64,000 nt of DNA, from the NCBI GenBank assembly GCA_046329555.1, contig JAXLUK010000001.1, positions 1,136,217 through 1,200,216 on the forward strand. Direction: 5' to 3'. Source of the DNA: UBA1941 sp046329555. GTDB lineage: Bacteria; Bacteroidota; Bacteroidia; Chitinophagales; LD1. The notes under the pieces are model-generated. The model searched no databases, was not told where the DNA came from, and saw nothing but the letters and a program-made list of their open reading frames with translations. The translations under genes were made by a program, and so were the position numbers. Shown piece by piece: positions 24,981 through 34,205 of the stretch (position 1 is the first letter of the stretch; every line of letters begins with the position of its first letter).

Positions 24981-25631
24981 TTATAGCTTTAGCAAAAAGG
25001 GATTTTTTTTCCGCTCAGCACCAATGCTGGTGTCTGATCCATGACCGGAATGTACAATGGTTTCGTCGGGTAGCGTAAGAAACTTTTCCTTAAGCGTTTG
25101 AAACAATTGTGGTCCGTTGGCCCCGGGAAGATCATAGCGGCCAATACTCTGGCGAAAAAGCACATCGCCAGAAATAATGTACTGATCTTTTTCATTATAG
25201 AAACTGACACTCCCCGGTGAATGGCCAGGCGTATGGATGACGAGAAGTTCCGTATTGCCAAAGCTGATACGCTGGCCATCGGAAAGGAACTTTTTCACTT
25301 CAGGCATTTCCGGCATTTCCTGCCCCAGAAACATGCCCGCATAATCAGGTGCGCTGGCCAGAACGGGAATTTCGAGGGCGTGTATTTCAAGGTCCAGTTG
25401 ATAGGTATTTGCAACGAAGGGATTTCCCGGGATATGATCTACATGGCAATGTGTATTCAGCAAGCGCACCGGCTTCAATTGAAGCGATGCCACAGCTGAA
25501 TATAACTCATCATACTCTCGCTGATTACAGCATCCAGGATCTATCACTATACATTCGCCTGTGGTATCGTAAACCACGTAGGTGTTTTCCTGAATAGGAT
25601 TAAAGGTAAACTTGAGTACCGTCGACTTCAT
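24981..25631 (-). CDS. Metallo-beta-lactamase-fold hydrolase, glyoxalase II-like
   Basis: 216 residues from ATG 25631. The dinuclear metal site is complete: HCHVDH (HXHXDH) after LLNT, then HTPGHSPGS, SGDVLF with the bridging Asp, and a late HSGHGSDT His. The N-terminus KFTFNPIQENTYVVYD, then CIVIDPGC, is common in the YcbL/glyoxalase II-like subgroup, which hydrolyses thioesters such as S-lactoylglutathione or unidentified substrates. It lacks the long C-terminal helical domain of true glyoxalase II, so the natural substrate is open. It is convergent with and immediately adjacent to the YkuK-like gene. Confidence 0.88.
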   Translation of the reverse strand: MKSTVLKFTFNPIQENTYVVYDTTGECIVIDPGCCNQREYDELYSAVASLQLKPVRLLNTHCHVDHIPGNPFVANTYQLDLEIHALEIPVLASAPDYAGMFLGQEMPEMPEVKKFLSDGQRISFGNTELLVIHTPGHSPGSVSFYNEKDQYIISGDVLFRQSIGRYDLPGANGPQLFQTLKEKFLTLPDETIVHSGHGSDTSIGAERKKNPFLLKL

Positions 25632-25660
25632 GAAGCCGCAAAACAAGCAGAATTTAGGGG

Positions 25661-25690
25661 GAATAAAAAAGGCGCTCCGAGGAGCGCCTT
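25661..25690 (-). terminator. Intrinsic terminator of the T9SS type B locus
   Basis: AAGGCGCTCC (25669-25678) and GGAGCGCCTT (25681-25690) form a perfect 10-base stem. Read on the minus strand it is followed by TTTTTTATT, the classical terminator layout. It lies 4 bases beyond the OmpA gene stop and so closes the minus-strand locus that begins near 39872. A T-rich stretch on the other side could also serve plus-strand transcripts. Confidence 0.85.
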
Positions 25691-25694
25691 GCTT

Positions 25695-27764
25695 TTATTT
25701 TTTAAACCCTGGGCCGGTTTTTGTTTGATCAATCGGTTCACCTCCATATTGAATTTCAGGAGCGTCCTCAGGCTTATCAGGAAGAATCTTAAATTCTACA
25801 CGACGATTTTTCCAACGTCCTTCCGGATTGTCTTCTCCGTTCAATTCATTGTCAGCTATCGGCATTGTTTCACCATAGCCTTTCGCGATTACACGAGCGC
25901 CATCAACCCCTTTCGATACGATATAGGCCTTGGCTTCGTCAGCACGTCGCTGCGACAATTTATTGTTGTAATCATCAGAACCCTTAGCATCGGTATGACC
26001 TTGAACTTCGAGGCTATACCCCGGGTTTTGCATCATCACGCTAACAACTGAGTCCATTTTAGCTTTGTAAAAATCTACCACATTCGATTTATCAAATTCG
26101 AAATAGATGTTTTCAATTTTCACCTTCTTACGAACTATTTTGTCTATCAGGAAGATCTGGGTAATCGTATCGCGTTCCTCATCTTCACGAATCACCACAT
26201 TTTCTACAGACGGCCAATATCCTTCTTTATTACCATTCACTTTGTAAGAAGTGCCGCGCTTAACGGTAAATGTAAAAGGCTGATCGGTAGTCATATTGTT
26301 AGCCAAAAATTCGAATTGCTGCCCAGCCACTTTGTAGATAGAAGCATCTATGCCAGCGATAGGCGTTTGCACTGATTCCCCGCGCAATGCAAAAAGACCT
26401 TTCAGCACCACATCATCGCGCATTTGTACATTCCAGATATCATCACAGCAAGTTTCACCGTGAATGGTTTTTGTTCCGGGGCGGTTAGATACCACAAAAC
26501 CTTTTTTGCCAGTTTCATCAACGATGAAATATAAATCGTCGCAAGAAGAGTTAACCGGCGCACCCATATTCGATGCTACCCCCCAGTTCTCTGGTGTTCC
26601 AGGGATACTGAATACATCGAATCCACCCAGATTAGGACGCCCGGTAGAAGAGAAATAAAGTTTCTTCGCGCGTGCGTCATAGTAAGGGCTTTTTTCATCG
26701 CCCGGAGAATTCACTTCAGAACCCGCATTCTTGATAGCGCCAAACGAACCATCGGCTTTCATTTCTGCATAAAAGATATCCAACCCACCTTTGCCACCAC
26801 GGTCAGAGGCAAAATAGAGGATTTTCTTTCCGTCCTTATCTACACCGAAAGCAGGTTCAGTAGTAGTAGCCGTTTCTGAGTTCAACGTTTTCAACTCAAC
26901 AGCATTTCCCCAATCAGCGCCATTCTTTTCACACTTGAACAGTTTACACTTCGGATTATTCAATTCTTCAGTAGCGCACTTATTGAAAATCATCACCTTT
27001 TCATCTTCACTCAGAATTGCATTACCAACATGGTTCTTCGCATCATTAGGTGGATAAGGTAAACGAGTGTCTTCCACCCATTCCTTTCCTTGACGGCGTG
27101 CAGTGAAAATCTTTGCGTAAAAATCATTTGATGAAGTGGTCACATTGATGGCCGTGTCAGATTTCAACGATGAATAAATAATACGATTTCCCTTTAACGG
27201 CTTCGGTGCAAAGTCGGTAAGCACGTTGTTAATTGGGCCTTCTTCATGTTCCACCTTCATCTTATTTGGATTAGCCAGCCATGTAGCCGCTGAATCACAC
27301 CCTTCAATTTCGATTTTGGCCAGCGTTTTGTAATTCTTTTCATCCTTAGGGATATCCATTTTCAAGTAAGCCTGGAAAGCTTTCTTAGCTTCATCGTATT
27401 TACCATTGGCTTTCAACACCTGACCGAGGTAGAAATTATCAGTTACCCATTTCTTGTCATCCTTATCTAGCTCAATTTTGTAGTATTTTTCAGCAGATTT
27501 ATAATCGCGCAACATCCGGTTGATTTCCGCCAACTGATGTACCACTTTTATTTGATCTGGTTTCTGCTTAACTACATCCTCATAATATTCTACGGCGTTA
27601 TAATAACTACCCTGTTTTGCCAACTGGGCGCCAAGCTTTTTCTTTTTGCTAACGCTAACCTTAGGGAACTTAATCACCTTTTGGCGGTTATCAGCGCTCT
27701 CCTCTTTCTGTGCTATCGCACCCAGAGTTACCAGCACCATCAATGTTGCTACTATGTGTTTCAT
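25695..27764 (-). CDS. PorE-like protein: TPR, WD40-like propeller, CarboxypepD_reg-like and OmpA domains
   Basis: 689 residues. It has a signal peptide (1-18), TPR-type helices at about 45-140 (GSYYNAVEYYEDVVKQKP, KSAEKYYKIEL), and PD40/WD40-like strands at about 190-450 (ILYFASDRGGKGGLDIFYAE, KLYFSSTGRPNLGGFDVFS). A small regulatory beta-domain at about 460-540 and an OmpA C-terminal peptidoglycan-binding domain at about 560-665 (VQGHTDAKGSDDYNNKLSQR, then RADEAKAYIV) follow. This order matches PorE, which in P. gingivalis links the T9SS to the cell wall. It is the last gene of the locus, 64 bases after the PorP/SprF gene, as in sprF-type clusters. The core T9SS ring and motor genes are not in the window, so this is likely an accessory paralogue. 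Confidence 0.9.
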   Translation of the reverse strand: MKHIVATLMVLVTLGAIAQKEESADNRQKVIKFPKVSVSKKKKLGAQLAKQGSYYNAVEYYEDVVKQKPDQIKVVHQLAEINRMLRDYKSAEKYYKIELDKDDKKWVTDNFYLGQVLKANGKYDEAKKAFQAYLKMDIPKDEKNYKTLAKIEIEGCDSAATWLANPNKMKVEHEEGPINNVLTDFAPKPLKGNRIIYSSLKSDTAINVTTSSNDFYAKIFTARRQGKEWVEDTRLPYPPNDAKNHVGNAILSEDEKVMIFNKCATEELNNPKCKLFKCEKNGADWGNAVELKTLNSETATTTEPAFGVDKDGKKILYFASDRGGKGGLDIFYAEMKADGSFGAIKNAGSEVNSPGDEKSPYYDARAKKLYFSSTGRPNLGGFDVFSIPGTPENWGVASNMGAPVNSSCDDLYFIVDETGKKGFVVSNRPGTKTIHGETCCDDIWNVQMRDDVVLKGLFALRGESVQTPIAGIDASIYKVAGQQFEFLANNMTTDQPFTFTVKRGTSYKVNGNKEGYWPSVENVVIREDEERDTITQIFLIDKIVRKKVKIENIYFEFDKSNVVDFYKAKMDSVVSVMMQNPGYSLEVQGHTDAKGSDDYNNKLSQRRADEAKAYIVSKGVDGARVIAKGYGETMPIADNELNGEDNPEGRWKNRRVEFKILPDKPEDAPEIQYGGEPIDQTKTGPGFKK

Positions 27765-27828
27765 GCCCGAGTCCAGTTTTCTTTAAAGGTTAATATAATT
27801 GTTAATTGGTTTGTTAGTTTGTTTTGGC

Positions 27829-28926
27829 TTAGAAGCGAGGGTTGAATAAGAAACGATTTTCACGATACTGTGGCAGGAAGCCCATATATGAAAGGGTAAT
27901 TTCGTAAGCTTGAGGGCGCTTAAAGTTTCCTGCTTTGGCGTCGCTGCCGAACTTTCCTAAATCAATGTCATACGCAAATCCGAAGCGAAAGTTTTTATAG
28001 TCCAGGCCAATCTTCGGCGTTAGGTTGCGATAGGCAAAAGCAGAAACAGCATCTGCCCCCATCCGATTCCACAAGCCTAAGAAGATGGTTCCTTTATCAG
28101 AACGACCGCTTCCGTCGTTGCGAGGCTTGTTCATGAAATTGTAACCAACCATCAAGCCCACATTGGCTTCGTTCGCTTTAGCTACGTTTTGATATAAAAA
28201 CCCTGGAATAAGTACCCACTTCTTGGTTACATCAAATTCAAAACCGGCATGAGCAACATGACGGAAATTGAGTCGTGCATCGCTGTTTCCTTTGCTGATA
28301 ACCGCAACATTCGGACGTAAGATATTCATCATCGAATAACCGGCGTAGAAGGTCATCCACTTAATTGGTTGGGTATTGAAGAATAGACCCGCCGCCAAGT
28401 TGAAGTAATTGACTTTTGGAATAGTAATTGACTCAAAGCCGGAAGTATTGGTGTATTCTAACGTAGTTTTATCGAAACCATCGTAGAACTTATAATCGCC
28501 ACTAACATTTCTAAGCGTGTATGACGGTGTGAACCCCAGGGAAATCTGGGTTGCTTTTTTCTTGCCAAGATTTAGTGTGTACGCCAGTGACAGGTAAATA
28601 GTATTCGTATTCAACTTGCCTGTTGATGTTTGCTGGTCATTCACGAATGCCAGCCCAACCCCCAATGCGTTGCCCTTCATTTTTTCTTTCAACAACGAGA
28701 AGTCAACAGATACACCGGGCGTACGAAAAATTGAATTACTCTGAGTAACACCATAATACTGCCCGCGGTATATAGCATTAACCCGGTAAAAACCATCAAA
28801 CTTTCCCGTTAATGCCGGATTCAAAGTTAATGGCATGGCATAATATTGAGAGAAATGAATGTCCTGCGCTTTGGCGCCGAACACCATCAACATCAATATA
28901 TTGAGTAGGTAGAAATATTGCTTCAT
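27829..28926 (-). CDS. PorP/SprF family type IX secretion outer-membrane protein
   Basis: 365 residues from ATG 28926 (the frame extends to ATG 28950, but MKQYFYLLNILMLMVFGAKAQ is the better signal peptide). The mature N-terminus DIHFSQYYAMPLTLNPALTG is the hallmark of the PorP/SprF family, followed by YRVNAIYRGQY and beta-barrel strands. SprF of Flavobacterium is needed to deliver the type B protein SprB to the surface; similar proteins sit next to other type B cargo genes. Here it is placed directly after two type B giants and before a PorE-like gene. The likely role is a cargo-specific helper for the two upstream proteins (inference). Confidence 0.93.
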   Translation of the reverse strand: MKQYFYLLNILMLMVFGAKAQDIHFSQYYAMPLTLNPALTGKFDGFYRVNAIYRGQYYGVTQSNSIFRTPGVSVDFSLLKEKMKGNALGVGLAFVNDQQTSTGKLNTNTIYLSLAYTLNLGKKKATQISLGFTPSYTLRNVSGDYKFYDGFDKTTLEYTNTSGFESITIPKVNYFNLAAGLFFNTQPIKWMTFYAGYSMMNILRPNVAVISKGNSDARLNFRHVAHAGFEFDVTKKWVLIPGFLYQNVAKANEANVGLMVGYNFMNKPRNDGSGRSDKGTIFLGLWNRMGADAVSAFAYRNLTPKIGLDYKNFRFGFAYDIDLGKFGSDAKAGNFKRPQAYEITLSYMGFLPQYRENRFLFNPRF

Positions 28927-28983
28927 AGCGGGATAATTAATGCGTTTCATCGGCGTTCGAATATCCTTTTTTTAGTCTTAAAA

Positions 28984-30252
28984 TACAAATTTTTATCTCC
29001 ACAACAGGAATGAACCTTTGGCCGTCAATGTCTCCTTCTCATTCGGTTTACCTGCCTTCGGTACTTCCACCTGTATCAAATAGGTGTACGTCTCACTTGG
29101 CTGCGCCTGACCGCCTGTAGTGCCATCCCAACCCGGTGCCTCAGGGCTGTTGTAAACCTGCTCGCCCCAGCGGTTGTATATCCTGAACAAGGTCACCTTA
29201 GCCGCTGAATTACTTCCGCCGTTCAACACCGGATACATCCGATCATTCTTCCCATCCCCATTCGGTGTAAACGCCGTTGGCATCACAAAACGACCCTCCG
29301 ATCTAACCAATACCGTCAGCGTGTCAAAAGCACGGCAACCATGTACCGTATCCATCACTTCCAGGCGGTATTGAAGCGTACTGTCACTCAACGTCGCCGT
29401 CTGTAATCCTTCCGTTTGACTTACTGAACCCGCAGGGCTCCATACATAATGTACATCATTCGTATAACTACTTACTGCCGTTAATTGTGCGCTATCACCT
29501 ATAAATATCGCCGTGTCGGCTGGATTCGATAGCGTTATGCCTGCCGTCAAACAATACAAATTAACTGCCCCGCTCGCTACCGCTGAACAATTATTCCCAT
29601 CCAGCGCCGTTACCGTATACACCCCGCTTTGGTTCGCCACTATCTGATTCACATTGCCTACACTACCAGCATTACCCGACCACTGATAGCTAGTTGGTGT
29701 TCCTGAAACTACTGTCACACTTATGGTAGCGCCAGTATCGCAACTGCACCGGTTCGTTACTGATGGTAAGCTAAGAACTGGCGAGGCCAAGCCTCCTATC
29801 GTTACACTGGAATCCTTAATACATCCATTCAAATCAGCTCGAACACTATATGTACCCGATTGATTTACCGTTAACGTTGCGCCGCTCACCGAGCCCGGTT
29901 GCCAGGTATACAATACGCCTGCCTCCTGCCCGGCATCTATCACTATCGTATCTGTACTACATATCGGATTCTTTGGAACCGCAAAATCTATAACCGGTAA
30001 TGGCTTCTGATTCACCTGAGCCGTGTCTGACTGTACCAAACAAGTATGCACATCGCGTGCGCTATACCAGTACGAGCCCGCAACACTTGTATAGAATGAC
30101 GTTGCCGTGCTGGTGGTATTCCACAAAATATTGCTGTACCCACTTGATGCCATCAACAATGCTGAATCTCCCGGGCATAAGTTCGATACCGACGGCGTTA
30201 CCAACGGGCGCACGACATTATAAAATCCTACTACCGCTGTATCGGAGTAATA
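28984..30252. repeat. Near-identical 1.27-kb 3' cassette, copy A
   Basis: This stretch matches 34206-35474 at a constant offset of 5222 bases with only about a dozen substitutions that I could count, several clustered near 29919-29934. It covers the last 420 codons of the 1605-residue protein plus nine bases after its stop. Beyond both ends the two loci diverge at once. Recent duplication or gene conversion explains it best. Confidence 0.95.
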
Positions 30253-33200
30253 GGTACAGTTGTTAGCGTCTGTAATTGTTAAGAAATAGTTTCCAGGTGA
30301 TTGCACCATGGCTGTGTTCGCATTACTGGTAGAAGCATTCCATGTATACGTAACGAAACCTGCTGTTGCAGTAAGTAATACCGAATCGCCGGGACAAATA
30401 CTGGTATCTGGACCAACGGTAACCACAGGGGCAGGGAAAGCCAGCACATCAGCTGTATCAGAACGATAAACACAATAGCCATCGTTTACATCCACATAAT
30501 AACTGCTTCCCGGGGCTGCGTCAAATGATGGATCCGTACTCAAAACAGCCGACTGTGCTATATCGTACCAATTGAAGGAGTTATAAGGACCTCCGTTGGG
30601 GCTAAGTGGAGCGGTGTTATTATAACATACGGTGAATGGGCCATTAAGGCTAATTGGAGCATGTGTGCGCACCACTACGTTTGCGCTGCCTGATACCGTA
30701 CAGCCCTGATTATTGGTAGCCGTCACGGAATAGGTTGTGGTGCTTAACGGGGTGGCGGTTGGTCCAGCCAAGGTAGAATCATTGAGACTTGCAGCAGGAC
30801 TCCATTGGTAAGAGATTGCACCAGTTCCATTAAAAGCAAGTTGACTACTACCCCCAACGCATATCGAATCAGGAGTAGCTGTAACGCCAATGAATGGGAA
30901 ATTACCGATGGTTACCCTTCCTGTATCCCGGCTGATACAACCATTACTAAAAGTCACCTCGACACCATAATCCTGTGTTACTGTAGTAAACATAGTTGCG
31001 GTATCATCGGTACTGGAACCAATAATTGTTGCCGTTGGATTCCATTGGATGCCCGTGATACTCAAGCCAGTTGTTTGGGGGGTAAACCGCCAACCTTCAT
31101 TGGCTGTAATGGCAGTGGTAACATTGTTTCTGCCCGGGGCGGGAGTACCTGCAGTTCCAGTTGCATTTTCAACGCCGATAGTTTTTGTGCCTGTACCAGC
31201 ATTGAATGCGCTAATCATCGTCTCCACTTGATTGCTGCCCTCGTATAGATGTATTTCAGCATTAAAGGTAGCTGAACCACCAAATAATCTTGCATTGACC
31301 CATCTTACTACCAAAATCCTGTTGGGTGCTGTGCCTACCGTGAAATAATCTCGGGTGGCGGTTACCAAGTCATCCCAGTAAGCGGCAATGTAATTATTTG
31401 GGGTACCGTTATTAGGAATTGCAACATTTCCAAATGGACTACTGGTGAGGTTATTGAAAGTGATAAAGCCGTTGGTAGAAAAACTAAAGGTGTTGTAGGT
31501 GTTACAATAGAATTGGAAAGGGAAAGGAATGGCCAGGTTATTCGCATAGCCATCGTCGTTGCCCCCAGTAGTTGTAATACTAGTTGTTGCGCCTGTAGGT
31601 GCAATTGTAGCATAAGGCGTTGATGCTACAGTATAGCTTGGCGCACAAACGGGTACTGATGGATTAGGCTGTACAACTACCAATTGTGCTGTATCAATAG
31701 CACCGCCCCCGCACAAGGCTGTATCGCGCACATTGATGAAAACGGCAGGATTTACATGAACGGTTACATTAGCTGAGGCCGTACAGTTCCCATCGGCTAC
31801 AGTTAACTGATAGCTTTGGTCGCGATCAACAGTGGCAACTGGATTAGCAATGTTTGGATCACTCAAAGTTGATGTTGGCGTAGGTGTAACGCCGGTCCAG
31901 TTATAAGTTAAATTGACAGCCGGATTACACATGGCAAAATAGGTGTTTGGCCGACTATTGGTAATGGTTGGCGTCAACTGATTACATCCCGCTACATTAT
32001 CGCCAAAGTCGTAGGCAGAGGCCCCATTAAAAAACGTGCTTAATTCTACCTGATCATTTGCATCAAATGTTGTGGCGGTATTATCGTAACAAACTTCTAC
32101 AATAATATTAGAGTGACCGTCCCAATTATATGGGTCAGTTAAGTCGAATGTGTTAAGACCAGTAGTTGTTTGGATTGTTTGAGGCTGGAAAACTACTGGC
32201 AACCCCGGTACGAAACCGGTCAAAGAGTCGCGAGTGGTACACGACATTTTAATCTGGAAGTTGTTGTAGTTAAAGTTAGCGGCGCTACCTTTAGTAGTTA
32301 CATAGAAGCCAATGGTAGTAAAGGTTCCACTATATAATCCCATGGCCTGAAGTTCTGAGGCACGGTATATATATTGGGTGTGCCCGCCTTCCCATAAACC
32401 AAAAAACGGTGTAGCTGTTGTACCGCCTGTAGTAGTAGTCCCCAACTTCACAGTAGGCTGGGGGCCTGGCGTTAGGCAGGCATTAGAAATCGGAATCACA
32501 CCACATTGCACCAAATCTGTAAAAACAGTTCGTGGCAATAAGGTTACAGTATCATGAAGACATAGATTGTCTCGTGTTGAAAACACAGATAATGCAGGTG
32601 CCACACCACGCACAAAAACATCAGCGGTATCATGAACAGTACATCCTGAAGCACTTACAATAGTTACTGTAAATTTCGTATCGCTAAATGGTGTGGCAGT
32701 AACCGTTGAAGTTGTTGAGTCATTTAGTACGTTAGCAGGTTTCCAGTTGTACGTAAAGGGACCCTCAGATAATGGGGTGGGGCTAACTGTTATTTGCGTT
32801 GAAGCGTGTAAGCATATAGTATCTTGGCTTACTGCAATGCTCGCAGAAAATGTACTAACATTCGTAATCACTACGGTATCTTTATTCTTGCACGGACTCG
32901 GCAAGTTGCTGGTTACCACATAAGTCGTAGTAACACTTGGCGCTACTTGAATAGAAGAGCTATCCGGGCTGGCGCTAATGATACCTGTTAACGGCCTCCA
33001 ATGGAAAAGACTTCCACCTGTGGCTGTAAGTGTTACCGGCCCTCCACCGGTACAGTAATTCTGGTCAGCGGAAGCTACTGTCTTGTTGACCCCAATAGTA
33101 AATGTTCCGGACCCCGTACAACCAAAAGCGTCATGAATTACGTAGGTATGCGTTCCTTCCGACAAACCCGTAACACCAGTTGCAGGAACAAAAGTGGTAC

Positions 33201-33810
33201 TGCCATCGATAGCCACAGTATATGGCCCAATACCACCGGTGCCGGTGAACGAGGCGGTGCCATCATTCGAGCCACAAGTGGCAGGGGTGGTTGAAATACT
33301 ACTTGCAGAAACGCCTGAGCTGATACCGTTACTACTAGTAAGCTGAATGCCCGTACAAACATCACCAGCAAATCCATCAATCATCAGGTAGTACGTTTGC
33401 CCGACTACTAATGGCGTTGCAGTAATCGAGAAACTAGTACTTCCAGCGCCATCGCAAACTACCGAAGTAAAGTTCTGACAATCCGGGCTCGACATGACCA
33501 TTCCCTGAATGCCATCCCCATTGGCACATCCTGAAGCATTAAAAGTAAATGTTACGGAAGTAGCCGAGGCAGTAAACTGATAGAATTGATTATTCTCAAT
33601 AGAGCCGCAAAATGCTGTTGCCAAATTACCCGGCGTTTGGGAAGTAAGGCTTGAGTTGTTCGACCCAATACAGTTTCCTCCTCCAAGTAAGCACGCATTT
33701 ATGAATGGCGCATTATTACAGAAATTATTGCCTACCAACTGGGTGGTACACTGCGCCCACCCATGGACCAAAAAAAGTGAGCAGATTGCGAATGCGTATA
33801 GCTTCTTCAT
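28993..33810 (-). CDS. 1605-residue type B T9SS adhesin-like protein
   Basis: Signal peptide MKKLYAFAICSLFLVHGWAQ, then an N-terminal Cys-bearing domain (to about 165; NQFYQFTASATSVTFTF). SprB-like short repeats follow (GTASFTGTGGIGPYTVAIDG). The middle has Ig/PKD-like units, a Cys-bounded module of about 190 residues at about 433-626 (YNWDGHSNIIVEVCYDN), and a nidogen-like domain at about 723-912 (FSFSTNGFITF, YWDDLVTATRDYF). The last 420 residues are nearly identical to those of the 1755-residue neighbour and end in the gliding-motility C-terminal domain (MPTAFTPNGDGKNDRMYP, RIYNRWGEQVYN). Exported by T9SS and probably exposed on the surface. It starts 3 bases after the small secreted gene's stop. 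Confidence 0.9.
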   Translation of the reverse strand: MKKLYAFAICSLFLVHGWAQCTTQLVGNNFCNNAPFINACLLGGGNCIGSNNSSLTSQTPGNLATAFCGSIENNQFYQFTASATSVTFTFNASGCANGDGIQGMVMSSPDCQNFTSVVCDGAGSTSFSITATPLVVGQTYYLMIDGFAGDVCTGIQLTSSNGISSGVSASSISTTPATCGSNDGTASFTGTGGIGPYTVAIDGSTTFVPATGVTGLSEGTHTYVIHDAFGCTGSGTFTIGVNKTVASADQNYCTGGGPVTLTATGGSLFHWRPLTGIISASPDSSSIQVAPSVTTTYVVTSNLPSPCKNKDTVVITNVSTFSASIAVSQDTICLHASTQITVSPTPLSEGPFTYNWKPANVLNDSTTSTVTATPFSDTKFTVTIVSASGCTVHDTADVFVRGVAPALSVFSTRDNLCLHDTVTLLPRTVFTDLVQCGVIPISNACLTPGPQPTVKLGTTTTGGTTATPFFGLWEGGHTQYIYRASELQAMGLYSGTFTTIGFYVTTKGSAANFNYNNFQIKMSCTTRDSLTGFVPGLPVVFQPQTIQTTTGLNTFDLTDPYNWDGHSNIIVEVCYDNTATTFDANDQVELSTFFNGASAYDFGDNVAGCNQLTPTITNSRPNTYFAMCNPAVNLTYNWTGVTPTPTSTLSDPNIANPVATVDRDQSYQLTVADGNCTASANVTVHVNPAVFINVRDTALCGGGAIDTAQLVVVQPNPSVPVCAPSYTVASTPYATIAPTGATTSITTTGGNDDGYANNLAIPFPFQFYCNTYNTFSFSTNGFITFNNLTSSPFGNVAIPNNGTPNNYIAAYWDDLVTATRDYFTVGTAPNRILVVRWVNARLFGGSATFNAEIHLYEGSNQVETMISAFNAGTGTKTIGVENATGTAGTPAPGRNNVTTAITANEGWRFTPQTTGLSITGIQWNPTATIIGSSTDDTATMFTTVTQDYGVEVTFSNGCISRDTGRVTIGNFPFIGVTATPDSICVGGSSQLAFNGTGAISYQWSPAASLNDSTLAGPTATPLSTTTYSVTATNNQGCTVSGSANVVVRTHAPISLNGPFTVCYNNTAPLSPNGGPYNSFNWYDIAQSAVLSTDPSFDAAPGSSYYVDVNDGYCVYRSDTADVLAFPAPVVTVGPDTSICPGDSVLLTATAGFVTYTWNASTSNANTAMVQSPGNYFLTITDANNCTYYSDTAVVGFYNVVRPLVTPSVSNLCPGDSALLMASSGYSNILWNTTSTATSFYTSVAGSYWYSARDVHTCLVQSDTAQVNQKPLPVIDFAVPKNPICSTDTIVIDAGQEAGVLYTWQPGSVSGATLTVNQSGTYSVRADLNGCIKDSSVTIGGLASPVLSLPSVTNRCSCDTGATISVTVVSGTPTSYQWSGNAGSVGNVNQIVANQSGVYTVTALDGNNCSAVASGAVNLYCLTAGITLSNPADTAIFIGDSAQLTAVSSYTNDVHYVWSPAGSVSQTEGLQTATLSDSTLQYRLEVMDTVHGCRAFDTLTVLVRSEGRFVMPTAFTPNGDGKNDRMYPVLNGGSNSAAKVTLFRIYNRWGEQVYNSPEAPGWDGTTGGQAQPSETYTYLIQVEVPKAGKPNEKETLTAKGSFLLWR

Positions 33811-33813
33811 AGT

Positions 33814-34179
33814 CTATTGACCAAGTGTTTTTTTGAATTGATTTCTTTCTAATGCCAGACGCTCAACAACGGCAGCATCTTCATTTACTGTTTGGGTAGA
33901 TATTGGATTACTTGATTGGGTTAGAAGCAGGCTACGTATTTGCTGCTCGGTAATTGCAGCTTTGGTACAAATTACGAGCTTGTGCTCCTTTTCAAGATTA
34001 CTGATGTGATAAATTCCTGCTACGGAATATATTGAACGCTGCAGAGAAATCCACTCTTTATCTGTCAACGATTTTTCACAAGCTACATTAAAATAATTAA
34101 CCATCATTCTGCTTTGTTGCGCCATCGCCGCTAAAAAAAAGCCCAGAACTGAAAGCGTTAGAACCAGTTTCCTCTTCAT
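33814..34179 (-). CDS. Small secreted protein between the two giants
   Basis: 121 residues from ATG 34179, with a signal peptide (MKRKLVLTLSVLGFFLAAMAQ). An open frame reaches 34224 and overlaps the upstream giant, but the signal peptide fixes the start. The segment LQRSIYSVAGIYHISNLEKE, then LVICTKAAITEQQIRSLLL, has the strand/helix spacing of a ferredoxin-like fold, as in HMA domains, but without the metal-binding CXXC. A charged helical C-terminus follows. I do not recognise it. Its stop is 3 bases before the next giant, so the two are tightly coupled. Possible roles are an accessory factor or a subunit of the surface complex (inference). Confidence 0.72.
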   Translation of the reverse strand: MKRKLVLTLSVLGFFLAAMAQQSRMMVNYFNVACEKSLTDKEWISLQRSIYSVAGIYHISNLEKEHKLVICTKAAITEQQIRSLLLTQSSNPISTQTVNEDAAVVERLALERNQFKKTLGQ

Positions 34180-34205
34180 GTTATGCCTATATTTCGAGTT
34201 AATAT

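Noticed and set aside
29174..29374. Identical 66-codon plus-strand frames in both giant genes
   Set aside because: They are antisense to the duplicated sorting domains; their identity follows from the cassette duplication.
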